From contig JARGGJ010000008.1 of NCBI GenBank assembly GCA_029210915.1, positions 1 to 62,433 on the forward strand: 62,433 nucleotides of DNA, given 5' to 3'. Source of the stretch: Patescibacteria group bacterium. Its GTDB lineage: Bacteria; Patescibacteriota; Patescibacteriia; 2-12-FULL-60-25. Made by a program: the position numbers and the translations under genes. Position 1 is the first letter of the stretch, and each line of letters starts with the position of its first letter. Shown here in pieces: positions 9,604-17,710 of this stretch. A model generated the notes under the pieces. The model did no database searches, was not told the origin of the DNA, and saw only the letters and a program-made list of their open reading frames with translations.

Positions 9604-10309
9604 CTTAACTCAAATAGCAAATGGCAAATAGCAAGAGTCATATAGGTTATTAAGCGTTTTTTGAGTAAATTAAGGTCACATAAGACCTGGGAATGGGGAG
9701 GGGCGCTTAGAACGCAATTTTGGGGCTTGTTTGATTTTTTTGCTTAATTAAGCCAAAAAATAGCTTCTAGCCTCTAGCTGCTAGCTACTAGCAGGTTACT
9801 TAAATTCACGTTTATAGCCCTTGGCTATAAACGAGTACAAAAGCTCTAGAGTAAGTGGATTTTACGACGATTGAAGGAATCTGAAAGCGTTGTAAAATCC
9901 ACGCTATGTTATAAGACCAATGATAGGCTAAGATTACTAGTTTAGCTTTGTTTAGCTAAAAAGGTTTATCATGGGTCTTATAACATATATTGTGCGACGC
10001 TACATATTGTGATCTAAACTTGCTTTTAGCACTAGTTTGCCTTGGATCAAACTCTGACTTTCCTATTTCTCTTAATTTCAAAATTGATTTTCGCTTCATG
10101 CTACGTTTCATTTTTTAATTTTTTACCCTACGGGTAAAAATCCAAATTAAGAATTAAAAATTATGAATTAAGAATTATGGAATCGCTGTGCGATGATTTA
10201 TATATTTATGAAAAGTGATCGCTACTCTACTCTAATGGGTGTAGGGAGAATGTGATGAGTCGTAAAATATATCTATAAAAATATATATTTGTGATTAAAC
10301 GGAGATATA
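9604..10309. other. Convergent gap with nested long hairpins
   Basis: No gene is visible in about 700 bp between two convergent genes. It holds CAAATAGCAAATGG words (9611-9640), CTAGCTCTAG-type words (9766-9794), and three strong stems in a row: 9809-9819 with 9823-9833 (11 bp, 3-nt loop), 9855-9868 with 9889-9902 (14 bp, one G-U), and 9906-9918 with 9974-9986 (13 bp, extendable inward). Another stem joins about 10008-10048. It could be a structured RNA or stacked palindromic repeats. Confidence 0.5.
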
Positions 10310-10335
10310 AAAATTCTCGGTTCGCCGGGAATTTT
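10310..10335 (-). terminator. Intrinsic terminator after the lipoprotein gene
   Basis: An 11-bp stem (AAAATTCTCGG with CCGGGAATTTT, one G-U) closed by a TTCG tetraloop. Read on the minus strand it is followed by a T-rich run, just after the stop codon at 10342. Confidence 0.75.
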
Positions 10336-10341
10336 AGTTTT

Positions 10342-10860
10342 TTAGTTTTGCAGTATCCGTTGCATCAACTCTATCGCCTTCTCTTTGCTAAAGTCATCCT
10401 TGAATGCGGTTAGAATTAGCCAATCCTCTCCTCTGAATACATTGAGTTGGTTTAGATTGCCTCCCGCCCAGTAGGCTCCGTCGCCTAGCCCGGATACATC
10501 CTCCGCATCCACGCCGGAGAGATTTTTTGACTCCGCTTTTGCATTAGCATTAACTGTGGCCGCTTCAGCATCTCCTTGACTGCGACGTACTAAAAGCGTT
10601 ATAGCATCAAAAGTATCAGGGTTGCTGTATGAGCATGTGCTGACAACCCCCGCTGTATCTCTTAAGGTTGGTTCATCAACAGTTCCCAGGTAATCTGCGG
10701 CGATGGTTTTGGTTAAAAGGTTACAAGCATTGAGTGCATCGGTTGATTCGGTTTCGGTGTTTGTATTGTTTGGCTCTGTTGGGTTTGAGTTATCGCATCC
10801 CGCACCCATTAAACTTAGTGAGCAAATTAGGGCAGTTGTTATTAGCAGTGTCTTTTTCAT
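10342..10860 (-). CDS. Lipoprotein, DUF3558-like
   Basis: 172 residues with a lipoprotein signal peptide (MKKTLLITTALICSLS) and lipobox LMGAGC, placing the lipidated cysteine near residue 22. A Thr/Asn/Glu-rich linker (about 25-42) leads to a domain opening with ACNLLTKTIAADYLG, which resembles the start of DUF3558 (usually CDLLT...LG), although that family is best known from actinobacteria. Function unknown; surface-exposed by inference. A UUCG terminator follows it directly. Confidence 0.6.
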   Translation of the reverse strand: MKKTLLITTALICSLSLMGAGCDNSNPTEPNNTNTETESTDALNACNLLTKTIAADYLGTVDEPTLRDTAGVVSTCSYSNPDTFDAITLLVRRSQGDAEAATVNANAKAESKNLSGVDAEDVSGLGDGAYWAGGNLNQLNVFRGEDWLILTAFKDDFSKEKAIELMQRILQN

Positions 10861-10895
10861 ATATATAAGTATTTTAAGTTATTTAGAAAGTAAAG

Positions 10896-10980
10896 TCTAT
10901 CCAATGGCAAATAGCAAGAGTAACTTTAGCAACTCTTGCTATTTGCTATTTGCTATTTGCCATTTGTTATTTGCGATTTG
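10896..10980. repeat. CAAATAGCAAGAGT palindrome
   Basis: AATAGCAAGAGT and ACTCTTGCTATT form an inverted repeat, followed by tandem TTTGCTATTTG-type words that run into the end of the AlkD-like gene. The same words occur at 9611-9640. It may act as a terminator between the two minus-strand genes. Confidence 0.5.
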
Positions 10981-11675
10981 GTAAGGTATCCATCTCTCTC
11001 GCCTCGTGGGAGTTTTTCTATGGCGTAACGTAAAGCTGTACGGGGCATTCGCGATGAATGATCGTCTAAAAATTCTTTGAGGACTTTGATATCTTTTTTG
11101 CCTACCTCGCGGAGCATCCAGCCTACGGCTTTGTGGATGAGGTCGTGTTTATCGCCTAGGAGCTGCTTTGCGATTTTTAAAGTAGGTTTAAAGTCGCGGT
11201 TGCGGATGAAAGTGTAGGTGGCGAGCATGGCTATACGGCGATCCCAGAGTAAATCTGACTTAGCGAGTTTGTCGAGAACTTTAACGTCTCCAAAATTGAA
11301 GAGGTAATCGCCGACTATTTGTGGAGTTGATGTGTCGACCAAGTCCCAGTTGTTGATCCATTCGCTGTTAGCGAGATAGGCTTCGTAGATTTGCTTTTTG
11401 AGTTTGTCGTCGCCTTTTTTGTAGAGGTTGACCATCAGTACGAGGGCTGTGAAGCGTTCTTCGTGGATTTTGCTGTGGAGCAGTTTTAAAACATCTGCCA
11501 GAGGCAAATTTTGGTAGTTTTTAGCGATCGAGCGTTGCTCGGGGACAGTTAGCCCCAAAAAGATATCACCTTCGCCATACTCCCCTTTTCCGGTCTTAAA
11601 AAAGCGCTGGCAGATTTTGGCGCGATACGGGGTACCGCCTTGTTTTAGGTCGGCGCGGAGTTCACTTAAAGACAT
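10953..11675 (-). CDS. AlkD-like DNA alkylation repair protein
   Basis: 240 residues of HEAT-like helical repeats matching the AlkD family: LTVPEQRSIAKNY near the N-terminus, NNWDLVDTSTPQIVGDYL in the middle and HDLIHKAVGWMLREVGKKD. AlkD enzymes are DNA glycosylases that excise positively charged alkylated bases. The last residues, TKSQITNGK, are encoded by a repeat word shared with the neighbouring gap, so the C-terminal end appears to have been extended by the repeat. A single-gene unit. Confidence 0.85.
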   Translation of the reverse strand: MSLSELRADLKQGGTPYRAKICQRFFKTGKGEYGEGDIFLGLTVPEQRSIAKNYQNLPLADVLKLLHSKIHEERFTALVLMVNLYKKGDDKLKKQIYEAYLANSEWINNWDLVDTSTPQIVGDYLFNFGDVKVLDKLAKSDLLWDRRIAMLATYTFIRNRDFKPTLKIAKQLLGDKHDLIHKAVGWMLREVGKKDIKVLKEFLDDHSSRMPRTALRYAIEKLPRGERDGYLTKSQITNGK

Positions 11676-11686
11676 GGGAAACAGAT

Positions 11687-11920
11687 AATTATGAATTAAG
11701 AATTATGAATGTTGGAATCGAGAATTTTAATGCATAATGTATGATGAATAATGCATAATTATGGAATTGCTCTCTTTCACTTCGGTCAAGGCAATGTACG
11801 CGAAATTAATTATATATTATTAATCAAGTACCAATATTATGCATCATGCATTATGAATTATGAATTGAATAAAGTTATGCCGTAGGTCTAGAATATTTGG
11901 CATTAGTAATTCATAATTTG
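11687..11920. repeat. About 235-bp dispersed repeat, copy A
   Basis: Aligns over its length with 15958-16214. Shared blocks include ATGATGAATAATGCATAATT, ATTATTAATCAAGTACCA, ATTATGCATCATGCAT and TTATGCCGTAGG. The outer arms are complementary (GCATAATG...CATTATGC), so the element folds into a long hairpin with a conserved central region. No open frame spans it. Confidence 0.7.
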
Positions 11921-11930
11921 GTTTTTTACT

Positions 11931-12554
11931 TCAGGATATCGGTGATTTTGGTTCCCAAATGTTGATGTCGATCCAGGCTTTGAAGCTGGCAAGGTAGTCG
12001 CGGAGGGTAAAGAAGTTGATTTTTTCGTAGGTTTGCAAATCCGAGGCTATACCGGTGGAATCTACGCCCAAGGCGTTGCAAATGTAGAGAGCGCGGACCA
12101 GGTGGAATTGTTGAGTGACTAGGATTGCGTTGTCGATGTTGAACTCTTGTTTGGCGCGCTTACAACTTTCGTAAGTGCGGTAGCCATGGCGATCTTCGAT
12201 GATGGCTTGATTGGGTATTTGCAAGTCCAGTAAAAAGTTGTGCATGGATGTGATCTCGTCGGCGCGATTAAGACCACCGTCGCCGGTGATGAGGATTGTG
12301 GGAGCTTTGCTGGCTTCATAAAGCTCGGCTCCGCGGATGAGGCGGTCTTTAAGTGCATCGGATGGTGTGCCATCGGGTTTTAGAGATGCGCCGAGGATGA
12401 TGATGGCTTGCGCTTGCGGAGCTTTATCGAATTCCACGATTTTATCCAAGTTGGATGTGCGGACGTAAAAGATTACGGATAGTATAAATGCGATTATGCA
12501 AAAAAATCCGCCCAGAGACAGTTTGATGAGTGTTTTGCGGGAGATGTTTTGCAT
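11931..12554 (-). CDS. SanA/YdcF-like DUF218 membrane protein
   Basis: 207 residues: an N-terminal membrane anchor (about 10-30) and a DUF218 domain with AIIILGASLKPDGTPS, ITGDGGLNRADE and TQQFHLVRALYICNALG. The family includes E. coli SanA and YdcF; members are linked to envelope barrier function, but the reaction is not established. The acidic and His positions of the family are retained. No neighbour suggests a partner. Confidence 0.8.
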   Translation of the reverse strand: MQNISRKTLIKLSLGGFFCIIAFILSVIFYVRTSNLDKIVEFDKAPQAQAIIILGASLKPDGTPSDALKDRLIRGAELYEASKAPTILITGDGGLNRADEITSMHNFLLDLQIPNQAIIEDRHGYRTYESCKRAKQEFNIDNAILVTQQFHLVRALYICNALGVDSTGIASDLQTYEKINFFTLRDYLASFKAWIDINIWEPKSPIS

Positions 12555-12565
12555 ATTATCTGAAC

Positions 12566-12656
12566 TCTACAAACAAGTTCGTCAAGATTAAAGTAACAAG
12601 TTCATCAAGAGTTACTAAAGTTACTCTTCATGAACTTGTTACTTGATGAACTTTAT
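12566..12656. repeat. TTCATCAAGAGTAAC palindrome, copy 1
   Basis: AACAAGTTCATCAAGAGTTAC on the left pairs with GTTACTCTTCATGAACTTGTT on the right. Related copies lie at 13758-13832 and 55418-55488, each in a gap between genes, suggesting a small dispersed palindrome that may end transcription. Confidence 0.55.
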
Positions 12657-13705
12657 ACTTGAGTGTTGGGTTGTTCGATAGCCAGAGGATCGATGCCTTG
12701 GGCTTCGCCCGTGATGCGGAGGACATCTTTATCGATTTTGGCGAATTCTTTGTAGCCAAGGTTGTACTGGTTAACGGCTGTGCCCAGGTTTTTGCCGAGG
12801 CTTTGCATGTGAGTGTCGTATTTGCCTAAGTGTCGGCCAAGCTCGCCGACGCGCTTGATGATTTCTTTGGCTTGTTCTTCGATTTGCAGTGCGCGCAGAC
12901 CTTGGAGGACGGTTTGCAGGTAAGCCAAGAAAGATGTTGGTGAGACGATGAGGACGTGATACTTGGCGGCCGCGCGATGGATGATGTTTTCCGCATCCTC
13001 CCCTTCTCCGATTTTGTTGTTTAGGAGATCAAAATAGATGGCTTCGTGAGGGATGAACATGAAGGCAAAATCCATTGTGTTTTCTTTGGGGCGAATGTAT
13101 TTGGAGGTTTCTTGAACTCGTTTTTTAAGATCGTTAACGAAAATCTTTTCCAGAGCATCTCGCTCGGCTTGTTCTGTGGCATTGGCCCAGCGGTTGTAGT
13201 TTTCGAGGCTGAATTTGGAGTCTACAGGTACAATTTTTTCTTTGATAAACACGGCCGCGTCTACGATTTCGCCATCTTGGAAGCGATATTGCATTTGGAA
13301 ATTTTCCGGAGGGAGAATGTTTTTAAGGAGTGTTTCCAAGAAGTATTCGCCCAAAACTCCTCTTTGTTTAGGGTTTTTTAAAATCTGTTGGAGTTTTTGC
13401 AATTCTCCGGTTTCATTTAGAACTTGGCGCGATATCTCCTCTACCTTGGCCATGCGCTCGGAGACCTCGCGAACCGTGTTGGTTACGCTTTTATGCTGGT
13501 CGCGGAAGGCGTTGTGGCTCTCTCCTAGGCGGTCATTGACTTCTTTTTGCATCTGCGATAATTGTTGCTGCATCATGAGCATGCTCTGAGACTCCACCGG
13601 AGTTTGGGATTGCTTTTCGATGGCCATCAGTTTCCATAAAACGATGGCAAAGCCAACCGCAAATAGTATAACCAAGGCAAATAAAAGTAGGGATGAGGGT
13701 TCCAT
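12653..13705 (-). CDS. rmuC: DNA recombination protein RmuC
   Basis: 350 residues: one N-terminal membrane segment (about 4-24), a long coiled coil (about 35-110) and the RmuC domain with LGEYFLETLLKNILPPENFQMQ-type and PVDSKFSLENYNR motifs, then IHRAAAKYHVLIVSPTS. RmuC is nuclease-like and limits inversions at inverted repeats, which is noteworthy in a genome so full of palindromes. The start is placed at the ATG at 13705 rather than the GTG at 13711. A TAATAT box ends 9 nt before it. Confidence 0.9.
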   Translation of the reverse strand: MEPSSLLLFALVILFAVGFAIVLWKLMAIEKQSQTPVESQSMLMMQQQLSQMQKEVNDRLGESHNAFRDQHKSVTNTVREVSERMAKVEEISRQVLNETGELQKLQQILKNPKQRGVLGEYFLETLLKNILPPENFQMQYRFQDGEIVDAAVFIKEKIVPVDSKFSLENYNRWANATEQAERDALEKIFVNDLKKRVQETSKYIRPKENTMDFAFMFIPHEAIYFDLLNNKIGEGEDAENIIHRAAAKYHVLIVSPTSFLAYLQTVLQGLRALQIEEQAKEIIKRVGELGRHLGKYDTHMQSLGKNLGTAVNQYNLGYKEFAKIDKDVLRITGEAQGIDPLAIEQPNTQV

Positions 13706-13757
13706 AATCACGCTATATTACAGCAATATAAATATATAGGCAATCAAGGTGAGTTAT

Positions 13758-13832
13758 ACGTTCATCAAGACTAAAGTTCATCAAGATTGTCTTAAAGTTA
13801 CTCTTGATTAACTTGTTACTTTAGTCTTTTAT
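13758..13832. repeat. TTCATCAAGAGTAAC palindrome, copy 2
   Basis: GACTAAAGTTCATCAAGA pairs imperfectly with CTTGATTAACTTGTTACTTTAGTC. It lies between divergently transcribed rmuC and the acidic-protein gene. Confidence 0.5.
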
Positions 13833-13924
13833 CTTATTGAATGGGTTATCCACTTGTCTTAAAAAAACGTATTTGTTATGTTGGCAAAAACCAATCTAAA
13901 AGCTCTTAATTTACAAAAGAATCT

Positions 13925-14263
13925 ATGGTAACAATTCCATACACATTGGGTCCGGCAGATGACTGGGATCCACAAGGATACGAAGAAGAAGAGGAAGACA
14001 TGATTGCCCCGGGCATGCATGTTTTGGATGAAGATGAAGAGGAAGAAGATGATGATGAATTATCAGATGCTGATGCGGGCTTAGTAAATGAGCCTGTTTT
14101 AGAAGATATCGAGGATGAAGACGAAGAAGAAGAAATTGACGAAGAATCAAGTTTTAAAGATCTGGAAAAAGACGCTTTGGCCGAGCTCGAGGAACTTGAG
14201 GATCTTGTGCTTCAATCCGAGCGTGAAACTTTAAAGTTGACTGATTTTACAGAGGAGGAATAA
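13925..14263 (+). CDS. Highly acidic small protein, unknown
   Basis: 112 residues, dominated by Glu and Asp, with runs such as DEDEEEEDDDE near residue 35 and EDEDEEEEIDEE near 65. Probably disordered in the middle, with a short helical C-terminus (LEKDALAELEELEDLVLQSE). The composition recalls the acidic tail of the RNA polymerase delta subunit, but no folded domain supports that. No Shine-Dalgarno site. It is the only plus-strand gene between rmuC and the next membrane protein. Confidence 0.55.
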   Translation: MVTIPYTLGPADDWDPQGYEEEEEDMIAPGMHVLDEDEEEEDDDELSDADAGLVNEPVLEDIEDEDEEEEIDEESSFKDLEKDALAELEELEDLVLQSERETLKLTDFTEEE

Positions 14264-14265
14264 CA

Positions 14266-14340
14266 ACTTGAAATAACCAATAAACAACAAAACAATATCC
14301 AATAAATAACCAATAATCAAATTCCAATAATCAATTATTG
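14266..14340. repeat. ACCAATAA-word repeat
   Basis: Tandem variants of AATAACCAATAATCAA in the gap after the acidic-protein gene; the same words occur at 459-560 and 15255-15320. Confidence 0.5.
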
Positions 14341-14400
14341 AGTGATTGATTTATATACCGATGATAAATAAAGCAGGGCTTAGGGCTCTGTTTTTTTGGT

Positions 14401-14526
14401 ACAACCTCCTCCAACCTCCTCCTTGTCAAGAGGAGGCTTAAACATCTGTTTAACAAGTCTCCCTTGACAAGGGGACCCGCCTGCTTTGCAAGCAAAGCGT
14501 TGCGGGCAGGGATTTAGAGGGGTTAT
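14401..14526 (-). repeat. CCCCTCTAAATCCCTGCCCGC element, copy 1
   Basis: On the minus strand it reads TAACCCCTCTAAATCCC, then TGCCCGCAACGC, GGCGGGTCCCCTTGTCAAGG and GGGAGACTTG. The same order recurs on the plus strand at 38301-38426. It holds several palindromes, including CCTCCTCTTGACAAGGAGGAGG. Its edge overlaps the stop codon of the next gene. Confidence 0.65.
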
Positions 14527-15239
14527 TCCTTCTCTAACTCCATCACCTCCGTGGTTGTAGAATTCTTAATTGCTTTGTATTCTTCGCGTCTTTCCTCGCC
14601 GGCGGGGATGATGCTTGGGGCGAGGTTCATGAACATGATTTTGCTGACGATGATGAGGATTACCATCCAGCCCATGCCGGCAAATGCCCAGGATCTGATA
14701 TGGCGGACGCAGTAAAATAAAGCTACGCCGTAGCCGATTGATGGGAATGCGAGGGTTACGACCCAGTCGTTTTTTTCCAAGGCCGAGATATCGGTGCTTT
14801 TGGTGAGGTGTAAAATAGCCATCAATCTTAGGATGATTGGGAAGATGAGGAGGATGGCGAAAAAGATGACCAGAGCGTTACTGCCCAAGGCAAAAAGTGA
14901 GTTTGTGATGAGCGTTGCGTCTGCCTTGCTCATAAGCGAACGGACTACGAATGGGAGAGCGAGGAAAATACCGATCAGTGGAGTGAACAAGGTCCAAAAA
15001 GCCCAACGTTGCCAAACACACCAGTACCAAATTGTTGCAGTTGGGTTTAGGAGGATGGCTAGCGCCCAAAAGAGGCGTTGGCCGTATGGAGCGCGTGGAG
15101 TTCTGTACGCATGTATAACAGACCAAAGCCAAAAGAAGATAAAGCCCAAAATTGAGATTCCCAGTAAAATAAAAGCCGCCAAACCCAGCGTTGTAAGCGG
15201 TTCGGAGGGGAGGGTTAGGACAGGGATGTAGATTGTCAT
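14523..15239 (-). CDS. Polytopic membrane protein, unknown
   Basis: 238 residues with about six hydrophobic segments. The first third (LWSVIHAYRTPRAPYGQRLFWALAILLNPTA, positions about 42-72) is reminiscent of the short membrane module found before phospholipase D nucleases, but there is no further match. The acidic C-terminal tail ends TTEVMELEKE. I chose the ATG at 15239; the only upstream alternative is a TTG at 15269. The stop codon lies inside a dispersed repeat. Confidence 0.55.
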   Translation of the reverse strand: MTIYIPVLTLPSEPLTTLGLAAFILLGISILGFIFFWLWSVIHAYRTPRAPYGQRLFWALAILLNPTATIWYWCVWQRWAFWTLFTPLIGIFLALPFVVRSLMSKADATLITNSLFALGSNALVIFFAILLIFPIILRLMAILHLTKSTDISALEKNDWVVTLAFPSIGYGVALFYCVRHIRSWAFAGMGWMVILIIVSKIMFMNLAPSIIPAGEERREEYKAIKNSTTTEVMELEKE

Positions 15240-15249
15240 CTGAACGGAT

Positions 15250-15390
15250 ATTAGCAAAGAAATAACCAATCATCAAGCTCCAATATCCAATAAATTACCG
15301 ATCTATCAATAACCAAATAATCAATTGGTGATTGTGTGAATTTGGTGTTTGGTTGTTTATTGGATATTGTTTTGTTGGTTATTGGTGATT
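15250..15390. repeat. Palindrome of ACCAATAA words
   Basis: Left arm AATAACCAATCATCAAGCTCC-like words and right arm GTTATTGGTGATT-like words flank the centre AATCAATTGGTGATTG. It spans the gap between the membrane-protein start and the end of the adenosyltransferase gene. Confidence 0.5.
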
Positions 15391-15915
15391 TTAGTAGTCG
15401 ATTCCCGGCCTCGCCTTGGTTCCGTTGTAAAAATAGTGTTTGTGGAGCTTCATTTCTGTCATAAGGTCACATGAGTCACGGAAGGATTGGGGGGCGTTTC
15501 TGCCGGTCAAAATGAGCTCCATATTGGGTGGTTTGGTATCAAGGATGGCGAGGATGTCTGCTTCGGCGACGATGCCGAGTGATGTAGAGCTGTTTATCTC
15601 GTCTAAGATGATTAGGTCGTGTTGGTTGTTTGCGAAAAGATCACGGACAATAGCGAGGCCACGCTCCCCTTCTTGCTTATCCTGGTCTGTGACTCCAAAT
15701 CTAAATTTACCTTTTTCGTCGATGCGATTTAATCCGGTGGCATGGAAATTGACTTCGGGGAAGCGTTCGCGGATAGTGATGCGTTCGTTGTAATCATCGC
15801 CACCTTTATCGAAAGCGACCCACGCGATTTTTTTCCCTGCTCCAATCGCACGCACTAAAACTCCCAGAGCTGCCGTGGTTTTGCCTTTGCCATCGCCGGT
15901 ATACACATGGAGCAT
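15391..15915 (-). CDS. Cob(I)yrinate/cobalamin adenosyltransferase
   Basis: 174 residues of the CobA/CobO/BtuR family: P-loop GDGKGKTT at residues 7-14, LIILDEINSSTSLGIV (Walker B region) and LTGRNAPQSFRDSCDLMTEM, close to the family signature LTGR-P--L---AD--TEM. It transfers adenosyl from ATP to reduced corrinoid. No other cobalamin genes are in the window, so it probably serves salvaged B12; the cobalamin-dependent reductase gene nrdJ at 33812-37033 is the obvious user. The family usually reads AD where this protein has CD. Confidence 0.9.
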   Translation of the reverse strand: MLHVYTGDGKGKTTAALGVLVRAIGAGKKIAWVAFDKGGDDYNERITIRERFPEVNFHATGLNRIDEKGKFRFGVTDQDKQEGERGLAIVRDLFANNQHDLIILDEINSSTSLGIVAEADILAILDTKPPNMELILTGRNAPQSFRDSCDLMTEMKLHKHYFYNGTKARPGIDY

Positions 15916-15957
15916 AAATAATAAATTACAAATAATAAATAATAAAGAGGGAAACTA

Positions 15958-16214
15958 AATTATGAATTATGAATTTTTGAACCTTTTTAATATAATGCCA
16001 AATGCCAAATAATTGAATCGAGGATATTTTATGCATAATGCATGATGAATAATGCATAATTATGGAATCGCTCCCTTCCACTTAGGTCAGTGCGGGTCGC
16101 GATTATTAATCAAGTACCAAATATTATGCATCATGCATAATGCATTGTTAATTGAGTATGGTTATGCCGTAGGCCTCGTACATTCTTAATTTTTAATTCA
16201 TAATTCATAATTTG
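15958..16214. repeat. About 235-bp dispersed repeat, copy B
   Basis: Second copy of the element at 11687-11920, with shared blocks in the same order and the same long-hairpin potential. The centre differs (CGCTCCCTTCC against TGCTCTCTTTC), yet a short AATCGC/GCGATT pairing is kept here. Confidence 0.7.
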
Positions 16215-16242
16215 TATCCCAATCAGTTTGGTTTAATTTGGT

Positions 16243-16271
16243 TTGACTGGATGGTTGTTTTGTATTAGTAT
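16243..16271 (+). promoter_or_regulatory. Sigma-70-type promoter
   Basis: TTGACT at 16243-16248, a 17-bp spacer, then TAGTAT at 16266-16271. The expected start lies about 30 nt before the ATG at 16311. Confidence 0.6.
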
Positions 16272-16310
16272 CTCGCATGCGATAGGAATTGGCAAAAGGA
16301 GTATGAAACG

Positions 16311-16613
16311 ATGAGAGTCGCACTTTCCATGGATAGAATGATAGAGCAGTACTTTCAAAGTTGCATCGAGATTGAGTTTGAGTATCGTAAGCCCGGTGAT
16401 GTTGCCGAGTTTGGATGCCAAGATGCTTGTTTGTTCGAACTTTTGTCGGGGTATGTAAAGAAAATTCTGGCCAGATCAGAATCCGCACAATATCCCCAAA
16501 TACATCGGCGGCCTATAAGATGGAATACAATTATCAAATCGCGCATATGTGCGTTTCGTTTGGAAATCTATCCGCCGGAGAAGATTAAGGTGACGCTTAT
16601 CGAGCGAAGTTGA
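16311..16613 (+). CDS. Small orphan protein, unknown
   Basis: 100 residues, no recognisable family: MRVALSMDRMIEQYF at the N-terminus, a Cys-containing middle (GCQDACLFELLSGYV) and a basic, strand-like C-terminus (ICAFRLEIYPPEKIKVTLIE). An AAGGAG Shine-Dalgarno site lies 11 nt upstream and a TTGACT/TAGTAT promoter before that, so it looks real despite its size. It shares a transcript with the next gene and one terminator at 16986. Confidence 0.6.
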   Translation: MRVALSMDRMIEQYFQSCIEIEFEYRKPGDVAEFGCQDACLFELLSGYVKKILARSESAQYPQIHRRPIRWNTIIKSRICAFRLEIYPPEKIKVTLIERS

Positions 16614-16637
16614 AACACCTCAAAGAAGGAGTTTACG

Positions 16638-16943
16638 ATGATTGTTCATCTGAGTGAGGCTTTGTTGGTAACCGAGGATGGTATTGATGTACAGGATCTG
16701 AAGCGCCGGATTGGCGTATTTTGCAAAGCGTACAAAAATCCAAATTTGCGTTGTATATCTTTTTGGCTCACTGCCGGAGATTTGCCAAATGCCAAAAGGC
16801 TTCGGGAATATAACGAAAAATTGCGACAAGATTTATTTCGAGCAGAAAATCATCGTATCTCTGTGTTGATTGACGGCGAAATAAGGTTGTTCGATCTGGA
16901 GGTTAAACTGCCGTTTTTTCTTCATGCTACGATCGTTGAGTAG
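16638..16943 (+). CDS. Small orphan protein, unknown
   Basis: 101 residues, second gene of a two-gene unit, with AAGGAG 7-8 nt before the ATG. Not recognised: LKRRIGVFCKAYKNPNL in the first half, a helical stretch NAKRLREYNEKLRQDLF, and a C-terminal strand ISVLIDGEIRLFDLEVKLP. It is similar in size to its upstream partner and has a comparable C-terminal beta hairpin, so the two could be distant relatives or act together. Confidence 0.6.
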   Translation: MIVHLSEALLVTEDGIDVQDLKRRIGVFCKAYKNPNLRCISFWLTAGDLPNAKRLREYNEKLRQDLFRAENHRISVLIDGEIRLFDLEVKLPFFLHATIVE

Positions 16944-16985
16944 ATGTGGATTAGTTCCTTAACCATTATTTGAACTTTATTGGTT

Positions 16986-17012
16986 CCCTCTTTTTTTGGA
17001 GGGTCTTTTTTT
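16986..17012 (+). terminator. Intrinsic terminator
   Basis: CCCTC and GAGGG form a 5-bp stem around a T-rich loop, followed by TCTTTTTTT. It ends the two-gene unit. Confidence 0.65.
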
Positions 17013-17070
17013 ACCTTGATTTGCAGGATTTGCTTGATTAGCAGGATTGTTGCTTGAGAATCTATGAATC

Positions 17071-17128
17071 TAAGCAACTCGCTTAGATTCATAGATTCTT
17101 AAGTTTTCAGTTTTGTTCGCACTACGAC
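17071..17128. repeat. 58-bp direct repeat, left copy
   Basis: Identical to 17711-17768 except at one position (T at 17100, C at 17740). It includes the right half of a hairpin whose arms are 17058-17075 and 17081-17098 (18 bp, perfect). The two copies flank the toxin gene. Confidence 0.8.
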
Positions 17129-17208
17129 AATTTCCAGTAACAAGTGTATCTAATTTTTAAACTTCACGATTATACTTGACAGTACTAAACGTATTAGTTA
17201 AATTGTAT

Positions 17209-17667
17209 TTACAAATGGGCTTCGGCCTCCGAGACCTCGGCATAACAATGCCGAGGATCGTTTTTTATTAAGGCTGTTACTTTATCTTCTATTATCGCAA
17301 AATCATCTTTGGGATATGTTCTTATTTTTCGTATTAATCTTTTACTGCTGATTGTTCTAATTTGCGATAAGATAACTGCGTAGTTTTTACCATTAAAATT
17401 ATAGTGATGATAGTAAATCCCCTCTTTTACTTTGCTGGTTTGCGGTAAAATCCACATTGTATGTTTACCGAATTTTCTGATTACAAGTACGGGGCGTTCA
17501 AAATTGTCATTTTTTCCGTCCTGCTCGAATCCGATATTTGCCCCCAGATGAGCCCACCAAATTTCTCTTTCATTAAAATACACACATTTTTCATGTGGTT
17601 TTAAATATATTCGAACTTTGATTTTTGTCCAAGCAATAAAACGAGCAAGATATTCCGGTGTTGTCAT
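17209..17667 (-). CDS. PemK/MazF-like toxin (mRNA interferase fold)
   Basis: 152 residues. The core EIWWAHLGANIGFEQDGKN, then RPVLVIRKFGKHTMWILP and a late SQIRTISSKRL, follow the PemK/MazF plan (EIW...G...RP.LV...Q.RT.S..RL). Such toxins cut mRNA and are normally held by an antitoxin encoded upstream, but none is visible here: the N-terminal extension starts directly at a leaderless promoter. The gene sits between two 58-bp direct repeats 640 bp apart, like a cassette. Confidence 0.8.
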   Translation of the reverse strand: MTTPEYLARFIAWTKIKVRIYLKPHEKCVYFNEREIWWAHLGANIGFEQDGKNDNFERPVLVIRKFGKHTMWILPQTSKVKEGIYYHHYNFNGKNYAVILSQIRTISSKRLIRKIRTYPKDDFAIIEDKVTALIKNDPRHCYAEVSEAEAHL

Positions 17668-17673
17668 TGATTG

Positions 17674-17679
17674 ATTATA
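17674..17679 (-). promoter_or_regulatory. -10 box of leaderless toxin gene
   Basis: On the minus strand TATAAT ends 6 nt before the ATG at 17667, so the transcript would begin at the start codon. Confidence 0.6.
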
Positions 17680-17710
17680 TCCTGAAAGACGAGTTTTGTT
17701 TATGAATATT

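Noticed and set aside
10034-10062. 12-base match to the conserved 5' end of 16S rRNA (AGAGTTTGATCC on the minus strand)
   Set aside because: The sequence beyond the match diverges at once and folds as a local hairpin (AGTTTG with CAAACT); no rRNA follows.
13046-13589. Open frames of 111 and 124 codons on the plus strand
   Set aside because: Antisense shadows of rmuC.
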